A DNA stretch of 64,000 bases from positions 186,001 to 250,000 of the forward strand of contig JBQELO010000002.1 in assembly GCA_052103955.1 (NCBI GenBank). Reading direction: 5' to 3'. Within the stretch, counting starts at the first letter, position 1. The number at the start of each line of letters is the position of its first letter. This DNA is from Paenalcaligenes sp052103955 (GTDB lineage: Bacteria; Pseudomonadota; Gammaproteobacteria; Burkholderiales; Burkholderiaceae_B). Made by a program: the position numbers and the translations under genes. Positions 41,976 to 50,113 of the stretch are shown one piece after another. The notes under the pieces are model-generated. The model was not told the origin of the DNA and searched no databases. It saw nothing but the letters and a program-made list of their open reading frames with translations.

Positions 41976-44006
41976 ATGAGGTCCAATAAAACCCCAACAA
42001 GCCTACACCCTCCCGTCTTTTTTCCTGCAGCTTTTCTAATTTTGGCACTCGTGGCGTTCGCAATTCTTGCGCCAGAGACAGCACAAAACCTCTTTAGCAC
42101 CACGCAAAACTGGATCATTACCCACGTTAGCTGGTTCTACATTCTTACCGTTGCCGTCATTTTGCTTGCCACCATTTTCTTGGCGGTTAGTCGGTACGGC
42201 GATATCAAATTAGGCCCCGACCACTCCCAGCCCGACTATAAAAACATCACGTGGTTTGCCATGTTGTTTTCCACGGGTATGGGTATTGGGTTGATGTTCT
42301 TCGGTGTAGCCGAACCTGTCATGCACTTCATGAGCCCACCTACGGGTGAGGGCGGCACGATTGAAGCCGCACGTGAGTCCATGAGCATCACCTTCTTCCA
42401 CTGGGGCTTACACGCCTGGGCGATTTACGCCATCGTGGCGCTGGTATTGGCTTTTTTCAGTTACCGCCATGGCTTACCGCTGAAACTGCGCTCGGCCCTA
42501 TACCCACTGATTGGTGACAAGATCTATGGCCCCATCGGCCATGCTGTGGATATCTTTGCCATCATTGGTACGGTATTTGGTGTGGCAACATCCCTAGGTT
42601 TTGGCGTGGCACAGATCAACAGTGGTCTGGAATACCTGTTTGGCATGGAAGTCACCACGCTCAATCAAATCATCTTGATTGTGATTGCCTGCGGCTTGGC
42701 GACGTTATCCGTTGCCAGTGGTTTGGATCGCGGGATTAAGATTCTGTCTGAACTAAACCTAGCACTTGCCGTACTGCTCATGCTGTTTGTGCTGATCTTA
42801 GGCCCCACCGTATTCATCATGCAGACCTTTATGCAGAATACCGGTGCCTATTTGTCTGACATCGTCAGCAAAACCTTTAACCTCTACGCCTACGAACCCA
42901 ACGACTGGATTGGTGGTTGGACGCTGTTCTACTGGGGTTGGTGGTTAGCATGGTCCCCATTTGTAGGCCTGTTTATTGCCCGTATTTCCCGTGGCCGTAC
43001 TATCCGTGAATTCGTACGGGGTGTGCTGCTCGTACCAGCCGGTTTCACCCTGCTGTGGATGACCGTGTTTGGTGACACAGCCATCCATGCCATCTTGTAT
43101 GAAGGCATGCAGGAATTCGGCGTGTTTGTACAAGAAAACACCTCACAAGCCTTGTTTGTATTCTTAGAACAATTACCTTTTGCTTCTATTACCTCGGGCT
43201 TGGCCATTTGTATGGTGGTAGTGTTCTTTGTAACGTCGGCTGACTCTGGCGCCTTAGTGGTGGACTTACTGGCCTCTAAAGAAGGGCAACCATCGCCCGT
43301 ATGGCAACGAATTTTCTGGTCAGCATTGGCCGGTGTAGTCGCCATTGCCTTGTTACTTGCCGATGGCCTGCAAGCGTTACAAACGGCCACCATTGCCAGT
43401 GCGCTGCCGTTTTCTATTATCTTGCTGATTGCTATTTGGGGGCTATTTAAAGCCTTGAAGCTGGATGCCACCAAGCGCCACATTCGTTACCAAACCGTGG
43501 CTAGAAGTCAGCCACTAGCACCCGGACAACCATGGCAAAAACGCTTACGTAATCTGATTGTGATGCCTAGGCGCGAACAAGTATGCCGCTTCTTGGACAA
43601 CACGGTAGAGCCTGCCATGCAAGCCGTAGCAGCCGAACTGCGCAAAGCCGGTTTTGATGCCAAGCTCACTATTTTGGAACCATCAGAAGACCAACCCGAG
43701 CGCGCCTTAGCGTTAGACGTAGAGCACCATGGCGCTTACCAAGACTTCCGCTACAAAGTGCGCCCCATGAGCGTTATACGTCCGACATTGCGTCCTGCTG
43801 ATGCCAAACGTGACGACGAGGTGTACTACCGTGCTGAAGTATTCCTTAGCGAAGGCGGTCAGGATTACGACGTGATGGGCTGGAGTCAAGACGAAGTGAT
43901 TGGCGACATACTGGATCAGTACGAACGCCACCGTCACTTCTTGCATTTGGTGCACGATAACGACCCAACCATCCTGGCTGAAAACACTCCGAATGGGGAA
44001 TCGTAA
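41976..44006 (+). CDS. betT: BCCT-family choline/betaine transporter (BetT type)
   Basis: Inner-membrane choline/carnitine/betaine transporter, 676 aa, 12 membrane segments and a roughly 170-residue cytoplasmic C-terminal domain. Length and the C-terminal extension match E. coli BetT (677 aa), whose tail senses osmotic strength. MGIGLMFFGVAEPVMHF and the tryptophan-rich GGWTLFYWGWWLAWSPFVGLFIARISRGRTIREF are the BCCT signatures. AAAGG precedes ATG 41976. No betA/betB/betI genes are adjacent, so the assignment to choline is by family only. Confidence 0.88.
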   Translation: MRSNKTPTSLHPPVFFPAAFLILALVAFAILAPETAQNLFSTTQNWIITHVSWFYILTVAVILLATIFLAVSRYGDIKLGPDHSQPDYKNITWFAMLFSTGMGIGLMFFGVAEPVMHFMSPPTGEGGTIEAARESMSITFFHWGLHAWAIYAIVALVLAFFSYRHGLPLKLRSALYPLIGDKIYGPIGHAVDIFAIIGTVFGVATSLGFGVAQINSGLEYLFGMEVTTLNQIILIVIACGLATLSVASGLDRGIKILSELNLALAVLLMLFVLILGPTVFIMQTFMQNTGAYLSDIVSKTFNLYAYEPNDWIGGWTLFYWGWWLAWSPFVGLFIARISRGRTIREFVRGVLLVPAGFTLLWMTVFGDTAIHAILYEGMQEFGVFVQENTSQALFVFLEQLPFASITSGLAICMVVVFFVTSADSGALVVDLLASKEGQPSPVWQRIFWSALAGVVAIALLLADGLQALQTATIASALPFSIILLIAIWGLFKALKLDATKRHIRYQTVARSQPLAPGQPWQKRLRNLIVMPRREQVCRFLDNTVEPAMQAVAAELRKAGFDAKLTILEPSEDQPERALALDVEHHGAYQDFRYKVRPMSVIRPTLRPADAKRDDEVYYRAEVFLSEGGQDYDVMGWSQDEVIGDILDQYERHRHFLHLVHDNDPTILAENTPNGES

Positions 44007-44024
44007 GAAAGTTTATAAAAACAC

Positions 44025-44053
44025 TTGCGTTTTAAGAACACCCCCCATATAAT
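44025..44053 (+). promoter_or_regulatory. tRNA-Thr promoter
   Basis: TTGCGT (44025-44030) and TATAAT (44048-44053) with a 17-bp spacer, followed ten bases later by the tRNA 5' end. A strong sigma-70 type promoter just after the betT stop. Confidence 0.75.
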
Positions 44054-44062
44054 TCTTATTTC

Positions 44063-44138
44063 GCCGGCTTAGCTCAGTTGGTAGAGCAGCGCACTTGTAA
44101 TGCGAAGGTCGAGGGTTCAACTCCTTTAGCCGGCACCA
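44063..44138 (+). tRNA. tRNA-Thr (anticodon UGU)
   Basis: 76 nt with the CCA end encoded. Acceptor GCCGGCT (44063-44069) pairs with AGCCGGC, and the D-arm GCTC/GAGC is intact. The anticodon loop is CTTGTAA with TGT as anticodon. The T-arm has GAGGG and TTCAACT. The outermost anticodon-stem pair is G-A, as is usual in related threonine tRNAs. It is followed 9 bp later by the terminator repeat that marks the left border of the catabolic island. Confidence 0.97.
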
Positions 44139-44147
44139 AGAATAGAA

Positions 44148-44183
44148 AAAACGCCAATCCTTAGGGGTTGGCGTTTTTTTGTG
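44148..44183 (+). repeat. tRNA-Thr terminator; left copy of the 36-bp island-flanking direct repeat
   Basis: A strong hairpin (AACGCCAATCC and GGGTTGGCGTT around TTAG) with seven T forms the tRNA-Thr terminator. All 36 bases recur identically and in the same orientation at 58857-58892; after one mismatch four more bases agree. The copies enclose the 14.7-kb catabolic cluster. Confidence 0.9.
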
Positions 44184-44245
44184 CGCGTCGTTTAGATGTA
44201 GAAACTAACGGATAACCTTAGCAATTACACCTTTACACTCACAAC

Positions 44246-44638
44246 TTATTTAATGGCAATTGTTGAGCGCTTAGAAAGCAACGTTAATCCCTGCGCGTCC
44301 TTTTTCAAGGTATCCGCCATTTTCAAGATTGCCACAGGCTGCAAACCCTTCACATTATCGTAGACAGTTAAGTAATAACTAACGTCCAACACATCAATAG
44401 CAACTGCACTAACCTGAACATTGGTGATCAGGTGACACGTTTTACGTGATCGGTCTCGTGCCTGTAAAACTTCCCGTATCACTGCTTTGCCTTGGGCTGG
44501 GCCTTCTTTTCTGTGCCACACTCCATCCTCTGCAAAAAGCGCTACCAACTGCTCATCATGATACGCATCCAAGCAACCATAAAAATTGCTCAGAAATAAC
44601 GCTACATCTCCATAGCAATGTGAATTATCCATGTACAA
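44246..44638 (-). CDS. NTF2/SnoaL-like protein
   Basis: 130 aa, cytoplasmic. The pattern FLSNFYGCLDAYHDEQLVALFAEDGVWHRKEGPAQGKAVIREVLQARDRSRKTCHLITNVQVSAV is typical of the SnoaL/NTF2-like alpha+beta cone fold. That fold covers small hydrolases, isomerases and dehydratases as well as ring-hydroxylase beta subunits. It overlaps the reductase gene by 14 bp and is the last gene of the eight-gene catabolic operon. It is not the oxygenase beta subunit, which is encoded separately; a dehydratase or isomerase role on a pathway intermediate is possible. Function unassigned. Confidence 0.75.
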   Translation of the reverse strand: MYMDNSHCYGDVALFLSNFYGCLDAYHDEQLVALFAEDGVWHRKEGPAQGKAVIREVLQARDRSRKTCHLITNVQVSAVAIDVLDVSYYLTVYDNVKGLQPVAILKMADTLKKDAQGLTLLSKRSTIAIK

Positions 44639-45869
44639 CCTCTTTCAGCAATTTAGGCAAAGGCTCAGCCGGATTGCCCAATAGCTGGTCTGGCACCGCC
44701 ACTTTAGCCTCAACTAGCATACGAGCCCAACGGAACTCTCTGCCTGCATTAATCCCCGCCACACCCACTATCACACCCGTAGCATCCGCATAAAACACTA
44801 ACTTGCCTGCATCACCAACAGATCTTTCAACAGTGTGGTGCGCCCCCTTTACCATGCCCGCTATTTGCAGCATCCAATCAAACTGCTCTGACCACAACAT
44901 CAGCAATGGCCTATAGGGCTCCGCCTTACCCAGAACCGCCTTCGCCACAACCTGAGCTTGATCCTTAGCGTTTTGCCATGACTCATGGCGCATGGTTTGG
45001 GCCGTATAGCCGCATGGAGTGCGAGCAATATCTCCCGCTGCATAGATAAGTGGGTCGGAAGTGCAGCCAAATTCATCAACCACCACACCACCTTCCGCAT
45101 GCAGCCCTGCGGCAACGGCCAGCTCATCATTGGCTTTCATGCCTACCGCCAAAATCACAAGCGTACTTTTTAGCTTTTTCCCATCGGATAGCACTACCTC
45201 TACTTCGGTAGGCGATACTCGTTCTATCTCTACAACGGCAGTATTCAGATAAAAATGATTACCTTTACTGTGGTGCAACGTTAAAAGTTCAGTTGCTAAC
45301 TCCGCATCCAAACTACGTTGGCAGAGGTGATTGCCAAACTCCACAATACTCACATGGTGCCCTTGCTGCTGTACAGTCGCTGCCACTTCCAGACCAATCC
45401 AGCCGCCTCCAACTACCACTACGTTTTGCGCAGCCTCTGCCCGCAAAAGTTGTTGTAAGCGTTTGGCATCATCCACCGTACGCAACGTCACCACATGATC
45501 ATGATCAACACCCGGAAGAGCAGGGCGTACTGCCCGCCCGCCCATAGCTAAAATCAGCTGCCCATAGGGCTGCGTTGCACCATTATCTACATAAAGTTGT
45601 TGCTGCTCTCTATCTATTCTCTGTACAGCACCCCCCAAGACAACGCGAATATCTAATTCCCGCAACTCATCAAACGTAAGCAACACATGCTGGGAAAACT
45701 CGCTGTTTCCCAGCAAAAACTCTTTAGACAGCGGTGGTCGTTCATAAGGCGGATGCGCTTCCTGACCAATTAATACTAGCTCGCCTGTGTAGCCCTCTGC
45801 CCGCAGAGTGCGGGCAGCCCATGCTCCTGCCTGCCCCGCACCTATTATCACAATGGGCTTTGCCGTCAT
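44625..45869 (-). CDS. Ferredoxin reductase of the Rieske oxygenase
   Basis: FAD- and NAD(P)H-dependent reductase that feeds electrons to the Rieske ferredoxin; 414 aa. Two dinucleotide folds: FAD site VIIGAGQAGAWAARTLRAEG at the start and NAD site VVVVGGGWIGLEVAATVQQQG near 145. IYAAGDIA near 280 is the second FAD motif. The early YERPPLSKEFLLG is typical of the HcaD/AndAa/BphA4 class. It overlaps the ferredoxin gene by 4 bp, making the oxygenase self-contained. Confidence 0.92.
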   Translation of the reverse strand: MTAKPIVIIGAGQAGAWAARTLRAEGYTGELVLIGQEAHPPYERPPLSKEFLLGNSEFSQHVLLTFDELRELDIRVVLGGAVQRIDREQQQLYVDNGATQPYGQLILAMGGRAVRPALPGVDHDHVVTLRTVDDAKRLQQLLRAEAAQNVVVVGGGWIGLEVAATVQQQGHHVSIVEFGNHLCQRSLDAELATELLTLHHSKGNHFYLNTAVVEIERVSPTEVEVVLSDGKKLKSTLVILAVGMKANDELAVAAGLHAEGGVVVDEFGCTSDPLIYAAGDIARTPCGYTAQTMRHESWQNAKDQAQVVAKAVLGKAEPYRPLLMLWSEQFDWMLQIAGMVKGAHHTVERSVGDAGKLVFYADATGVIVGVAGINAGREFRWARMLVEAKVAVPDQLLGNPAEPLPKLLKEVVHG

Positions 45870-46201
45870 GCACGCACTCCACCAAGGTAGATACGATCTT
45901 CCTCCACCTTAACGTGATACACCCTCAACGGCAGCTTGCAAGGTGCCGTCAACGCTTCACCCGTCAAGATATCAAAGGTACCCTGGTGCAACGGACACTC
46001 AATCGCACCATTTTCTATATAGCCCTCCGACAAGCTGGCGTTGCCATGCGTACAAAGATCTTGGCTTGCATGCACCGAACCATCTTCTAGTAAGTACAGG
46101 CATACAGCCGCCCCTTCATACTCCACCCGTAATGTGTTGGTGTAAGTAGCCGCTATATCTGCTGTAGTCGCTACTTCCAACCATTGCTGTACAGTGCTCA
46201 T
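45866..46201 (-). CDS. Rieske-type ferredoxin of the oxygenase
   Basis: Soluble [2Fe-2S] electron carrier, 111 aa. The cluster ligands are Cys50 and His52 (CTH) and Cys69 and His72 (CPLH). Residues around ASQDLCTHGNASLSEGYIENGAIECPLHQGTFDILTGEAL match the NagAb/AndAb/HcaC group. It overlaps both neighbours by 4 bp (ATGA), consistent with fixed stoichiometry with the alpha subunit and reductase. Confidence 0.92.
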   Translation of the reverse strand: MSTVQQWLEVATTADIAATYTNTLRVEYEGAAVCLYLLEDGSVHASQDLCTHGNASLSEGYIENGAIECPLHQGTFDILTGEALTAPCKLPLRVYHVKVEEDRIYLGGVRA

Positions 46202-47463
46202 AGCCCCATAGCCTCACGGTAGTAATTGTAGAAAGAACGAATCAGTACCTCACTCACCATATAGTCAGTAGGCTCTATATCTTTCCCACCCATCTCTACA
46301 ATACCCAGACTATCTGGATAGCCTGAAACCCCAGCCTGAACCTGCTTCAACATCTCACTATCATCCATAGACACGAAGCCTGCAGGCCCCAACAAGTTGG
46401 CGTGCTTAAGGCGCAAACGGGTCATCTCCTCATCATCGTCTTCGTAACCGTAATAGGTGAAGATCAGCTCGTGAGCATTAGGACCTCTAGGTATGACATG
46501 ACGACTTTTTAGCGAGTTAGCTTGTATGCCAAACTGAGCTGCCGGGAACACCCATGCACCACCCACTCTACCTCTGTTGAACTCTGCTCTGGGGGTAACA
46601 GTCTCGCTATCAAGAATTTTCAGATCATGGCGAAAACGCTTCATTTCAGCTGTCGCCTCAGTAACCTTTTTCCCCTCATTGTGTGACACCATCACACTGT
46701 GCTCACCACGTCCGGCCGGAATACATTCTGACTTTGAGTCCGCACGCCACAAACCAAACGTAATATAAAAGGTATGCAGCAACGTAGCGTGATAGGGGTC
46801 TTTTAAGTTTTCTAGGTACATTTTCCAGTTGCTAGGAATAAGCTGACGGCTATAACCCAGCAGTTTCAGCTTTTTGCCTGGCAACATGTGATCAATTTCA
46901 GCAAGCACCTCTTCACCACAAAACTCTTCAAAAGAAGGCGTTTCATCCGAGAACGTTGCCCAAATAGATCCCCCTCTATTCACCGTACGCAATTTATTGA
47001 TGCCAAACTTTTTGGGATCAAAGTCACGAGGCATCCCCCCTTTACCTAACACACCACGCCTAAAGGGCACGCCACGCAAATTACCATCTAAATCGTAATT
47101 CCACTGGTGGTAAGGACAGGTGAAATCTTCTACCTTCCCTTGATTTTGCCAACAAATTTGCGCCCCCTTATGAGCACAGCGGTTTTCAATAACATTCACT
47201 TCCCCCGCTTCATTACGTACCATAATGACAGGGCGGTCCCCAATCCAGTTACGTTTGAAACTACCAACCTCTGGCACCTCACACTCCAGCCCGACATAGT
47301 TCCAGGTTTTTCCCACAAAGAACACTTCCATTTCTTTGCGATACACCTCTGGGTCGGTATACACCCAGGCAGGAATCCGAGTGAACCCTTCTTCTGGCCA
47401 TTGGCGATTAATCTGTATAGGGTGCTGCTTTACACTTGGGGTATCCACGTCACAAGTTGTCAT
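46198..47463 (-). CDS. Aromatic-ring-hydroxylating Rieske oxygenase, alpha subunit
   Basis: Catalytic subunit of a three-component aromatic-acid oxygenase; 421 aa from ATG 47463 (GGAG six bases ahead). Rieske ligands Cys96, His98, Cys116 and His119 lie in CAHKG and CPYHQW. The mononuclear iron motif D-x2-H-x4-H is at Asp222, His225 and His230 (DPYHATLLH). FKRNWIGDRPVIMVRN, then PFRRGV, GGMPRDFD and TFGLWRADSKSE resemble the salicylate 5-hydroxylase (NagG) and anthranilate dioxygenase (AndAc) group. Substrate is therefore probably an ortho-substituted benzoate, but exact identity is not provable here. Confidence 0.9.
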   Translation of the reverse strand: MTTCDVDTPSVKQHPIQINRQWPEEGFTRIPAWVYTDPEVYRKEMEVFFVGKTWNYVGLECEVPEVGSFKRNWIGDRPVIMVRNEAGEVNVIENRCAHKGAQICWQNQGKVEDFTCPYHQWNYDLDGNLRGVPFRRGVLGKGGMPRDFDPKKFGINKLRTVNRGGSIWATFSDETPSFEEFCGEEVLAEIDHMLPGKKLKLLGYSRQLIPSNWKMYLENLKDPYHATLLHTFYITFGLWRADSKSECIPAGRGEHSVMVSHNEGKKVTEATAEMKRFRHDLKILDSETVTPRAEFNRGRVGGAWVFPAAQFGIQANSLKSRHVIPRGPNAHELIFTYYGYEDDDEEMTRLRLKHANLLGPAGFVSMDDSEMLKQVQAGVSGYPDSLGIVEMGGKDIEPTDYMVSEVLIRSFYNYYREAMGL

Positions 47464-47476
47464 GTTGTCTCCTGCG

Positions 47477-47959
47477 TCAAACTGGAATAATGAGAGAGTT
47501 ACGGATGCGATAGTTGTCATATACGCAATCTCGTCGCTTAAACAGGAAACCATCCTCTTGTCGGATCACAATATCCTGATACTGCCCCACCAAGCTGATC
47601 GTGGGCTCTTGATCCGATAACGACTCTGTAATCAAGAAATTGGCTTCCACTCGAATCTCATCATTGGTAATGTCCAAGATTTTCAAACCGCTAATGAAGT
47701 GCCTCAACACTCTGGGTTCGTACATCGTGGTTTCCCGCAGCGCCAATACGCGGTCTCGCAGCATGTTTTTATTCATGCAATAAATCAGCCCCAAGGGCAA
47801 ACCTGCAGACATGTTTTCATGCGAAATAACTCTGTAATGGCAATCCTCAATAAAATGCTCTATCCAGGCATCCAAATCTTGCTGATCTAACGCATAGGCA
47901 TAGTTATCGTAGAAATCGCAAAGACTCATCTTCAGCATCACCATATCGGTATTTTTCAT
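47477..47959 (-). CDS. Aromatic-ring-hydroxylating oxygenase, beta subunit
   Basis: Small structural subunit of the Rieske oxygenase, NTF2-like fold, 160 aa. LCDFYDNYAYALDQQDLDAWIEHFIEDCHYRVISHENMSAGLPLGLIYCMNKNMLRDRVLALRETTMYEPRVLRHFISG and the ending RDCVYDNYRIRNSLIIPV match the NagH/AndAd class. AGGAG precedes ATG 47959. It lies 13 bp upstream of the alpha gene, so beta comes before alpha, the reverse of the usual order. Confidence 0.9.
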   Translation of the reverse strand: MKNTDMVMLKMSLCDFYDNYAYALDQQDLDAWIEHFIEDCHYRVISHENMSAGLPLGLIYCMNKNMLRDRVLALRETTMYEPRVLRHFISGLKILDITNDEIRVEANFLITESLSDQEPTISLVGQYQDIVIRQEDGFLFKRRDCVYDNYRIRNSLIIPV

Positions 47960-47974
47960 CCTGCTCTCCTATGG

Positions 47975-49081
47975 TTAGGCTGTGACAAATTGGGCGCGAT
48001 TACTTTCGAAACCACTTTGGCTACCCAAGTTCAAAATCGGCTCATTAATACGTTCTTGCCAGATCAATGACTCCATTGCGATTTGCAGCGGGTGATCCTG
48101 AATAGTCAGTGCTGACGTTGTTTCATCACCAGAATGATGTGAGTGCATCGCCCAACCGGGAGCCGACAAAATCAGATCGCCAGCTTTCCATTCCATGCGT
48201 TCCCCACCAACCTTGCTATAGCCATGGCCGCGTAAGTAGTAATTCATAGCTGCTGAACTATGGCGATGAGGAATATGGTGATTATTAGGAGGGGAGCTGG
48301 AAATCGTGGCAAAAAAACTGTGCGTAGTACCGATACGGCGCTCTGTGGCTGGGTTATACAGCACAAACAATCGACGACCGTTATAGCCCTTAGCGATGTC
48401 TTCAACACTAGGTAGCTTCTCTGCTACTTTTGCCCATGGCCAATGCAACGCCTTTGACTCAATGACATCAATATCAATCAACCATTCATAACCCAGCAAC
48501 CACGCCCCCTCTGGGGTAATTTGCTCACGTAAGGCCAAATCTCTGGCTCGCACTTTAGCGTCAGCAGGCTCATTATTTTTGACCTTACCGGCATCTGCTG
48601 GAGGGATCTCGCCCTCAAATTCTTCTACGTAGTGAATCTCTAGATTCTCCAGTAGCGGTGCATTGGAGTAGCTCAATCGTACCCAAGGCTCTTTTCCATC
48701 ATTGAAGTAACTGTGTACATTCATGGAAGGCACATTCCAGACATCCCACTTACTCGCACGCGTATGTACACCATTGCACGTGGTAACGCCTGAACCACTC
48801 AAACAGATCTCTACCATGTTTGAATTTTTACGCAGACTGAACGTACGCTCACCTGGTTTTAATACATTGATCGTGACATCAATACCTGGTGCGAAGCCGT
48901 ACCCAGGCGCCGTGGCGCAAGGGTGCACAATTCGTGTGGCACGCCTGCCGTTATCAGGTTTAGGCGCATCAATCAGCCCTTCTATTTGCAGATCAATTTG
49001 CTCTTTAGGCACCACCACCGAAGGCCAAAGATTCTGCTCTCGCGGTTTTGTACCACTCACGTCCTTAAATACTGCAGTCAT
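47975..49081 (-). CDS. Gentisate/salicylate 1,2-dioxygenase-like bicupin ring-cleavage enzyme
   Basis: 368 aa bicupin, predicted iron dioxygenase that opens an aromatic ring next to the carboxyl group. The metal-binding motif PHRHSSAAMNYYLRGHGYS (His272, His274) with the third His in GWAMHSHHS (about 313-316) follows the gentisate-dioxygenase pattern HRH...GxG...PGW..H. It is placed in the C-terminal cupin; the N-terminal cupin (about 65-130) has SLRKNSN where ligands would be expected. Classical gentisate and salicylate dioxygenases carry the iron in the N-terminal cupin. Between the cyclodeaminase-like and beta-subunit genes. Substrate unproven. Confidence 0.8.
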   Translation of the reverse strand: MTAVFKDVSGTKPREQNLWPSVVVPKEQIDLQIEGLIDAPKPDNGRRATRIVHPCATAPGYGFAPGIDVTINVLKPGERTFSLRKNSNMVEICLSGSGVTTCNGVHTRASKWDVWNVPSMNVHSYFNDGKEPWVRLSYSNAPLLENLEIHYVEEFEGEIPPADAGKVKNNEPADAKVRARDLALREQITPEGAWLLGYEWLIDIDVIESKALHWPWAKVAEKLPSVEDIAKGYNGRRLFVLYNPATERRIGTTHSFFATISSSPPNNHHIPHRHSSAAMNYYLRGHGYSKVGGERMEWKAGDLILSAPGWAMHSHHSGDETTSALTIQDHPLQIAMESLIWQERINEPILNLGSQSGFESNRAQFVTA

Positions 49082-50100
49082 TATGTTGTCTCCTTGCTCT
49101 TTGTATATTCTTCCAATAGAAGATTCTGTCGGGTCTGTGCTGGCAGCATGATGCCTTTGCCTTGCTGCTGCGCCCGTTCAAATACCAATCCAGCCACTGC
49201 CAAATCCGATATGCCCATACCCATGCCTTTAAAAAAGCTCATACCGGCGGCATCGGAAGGTTGCTTAGTGCTCGCCAACAGTTCTCCCAGAGTTTTGACC
49301 GCTGTCCAGTTATCGGCCTCCGTACCCAATAACTCCCGCAGTTCGCGTGACCCTTTAAGGGCATTTTCTTTGTCATCCACCACCAAAAGAGTGGCACGCT
49401 GCAAACACGCTGTAGAAAACTCGGCCTTAGCAGGCAAAATTGCGCCTATGGCATTGATATGACGACAGGACGCCAACTGATGGTCATGAATAAATGCATC
49501 AGTAGCTCTAGTAATAGTGGTCACGATTTCTGCACTCTGCAGCGCCTCATCTAAGCTGCTACAGCTTTGCATCTCAAACCCATATTTAGGTGCAAGCATG
49601 CGAACGAATGCGTCCCTTTTCTCCGCCGTAGGACTAAACACTTGGACTTTGTCTAAAGGTTGAACACTTGCCAATGCCGCTAACTGTGTAACCGCTTGAG
49701 GCCCAGTACCTATTAGTGCAGCAACACGCGCCTGACGGGGAGCCAACAGCTTCGTAGCCACACCAGTAATGGCGGCAGTGCGCAACATCCCCAGTGCTCG
49801 GGCCTCTATCAGAGCCAACAAGCGTCCAGAGTGCGTATCAAACAAACTGAAAAGAGATCCACCACTTCTAGGCGTATGCATCCATGTTTTGAAACCGGCA
49901 TAGCCTTGCTCTGTCATGAATGAGCCCAAAGCATGCATTGAGCACCCATCACCCCACGCGCCTAATGCTTTGGATATATTACGTACCTGTCCTTTACCTT
50001 GTTGCAGCAACATCTGCTCCAACACAGTAATCGCGTCTGACATGTTCACCAGACTTACTACATCTTGCTCTTGTATATAGCGTATGCTCTGCTCTGCCAT
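49081..50100 (-). CDS. Ornithine cyclodeaminase/mu-crystallin family protein
   Basis: 339 aa NAD(P)-binding protein. The Rossmann motif ALIGTGPQA is at 129-136, and the substrate-side Lys71 in YAGFKTWMHT and Arg107 in GMLRTAAITG are conserved. The stretch aligned with the catalytic Asp of true ornithine cyclodeaminases reads GAILPAKAE (Ile near 221), so ornithine deamination is unlikely. Relatives reduce cyclic imines or oxidise amino acids. The gene starts with a strong AAGGAG and overlaps the dioxygenase gene by one base, so the product probably works on a pathway compound. Confidence 0.82.
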   Translation of the reverse strand: MAEQSIRYIQEQDVVSLVNMSDAITVLEQMLLQQGKGQVRNISKALGAWGDGCSMHALGSFMTEQGYAGFKTWMHTPRSGGSLFSLFDTHSGRLLALIEARALGMLRTAAITGVATKLLAPRQARVAALIGTGPQAVTQLAALASVQPLDKVQVFSPTAEKRDAFVRMLAPKYGFEMQSCSSLDEALQSAEIVTTITRATDAFIHDHQLASCRHINAIGAILPAKAEFSTACLQRATLLVVDDKENALKGSRELRELLGTEADNWTAVKTLGELLASTKQPSDAAGMSFFKGMGMGISDLAVAGLVFERAQQQGKGIMLPAQTRQNLLLEEYTKSKETT

Positions 50101-50113
50101 CTCCTTCTCCTTT

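Noticed and set aside
42929..43483. 184-codon - strand frame inside betT
   Set aside because: Antisense to conserved BCCT helices; no independent support.
49081..50100. Plain annotation as ornithine cyclodeaminase
   Set aside because: The expected catalytic Asp appears to be replaced, and the operon concerns aromatic acids.
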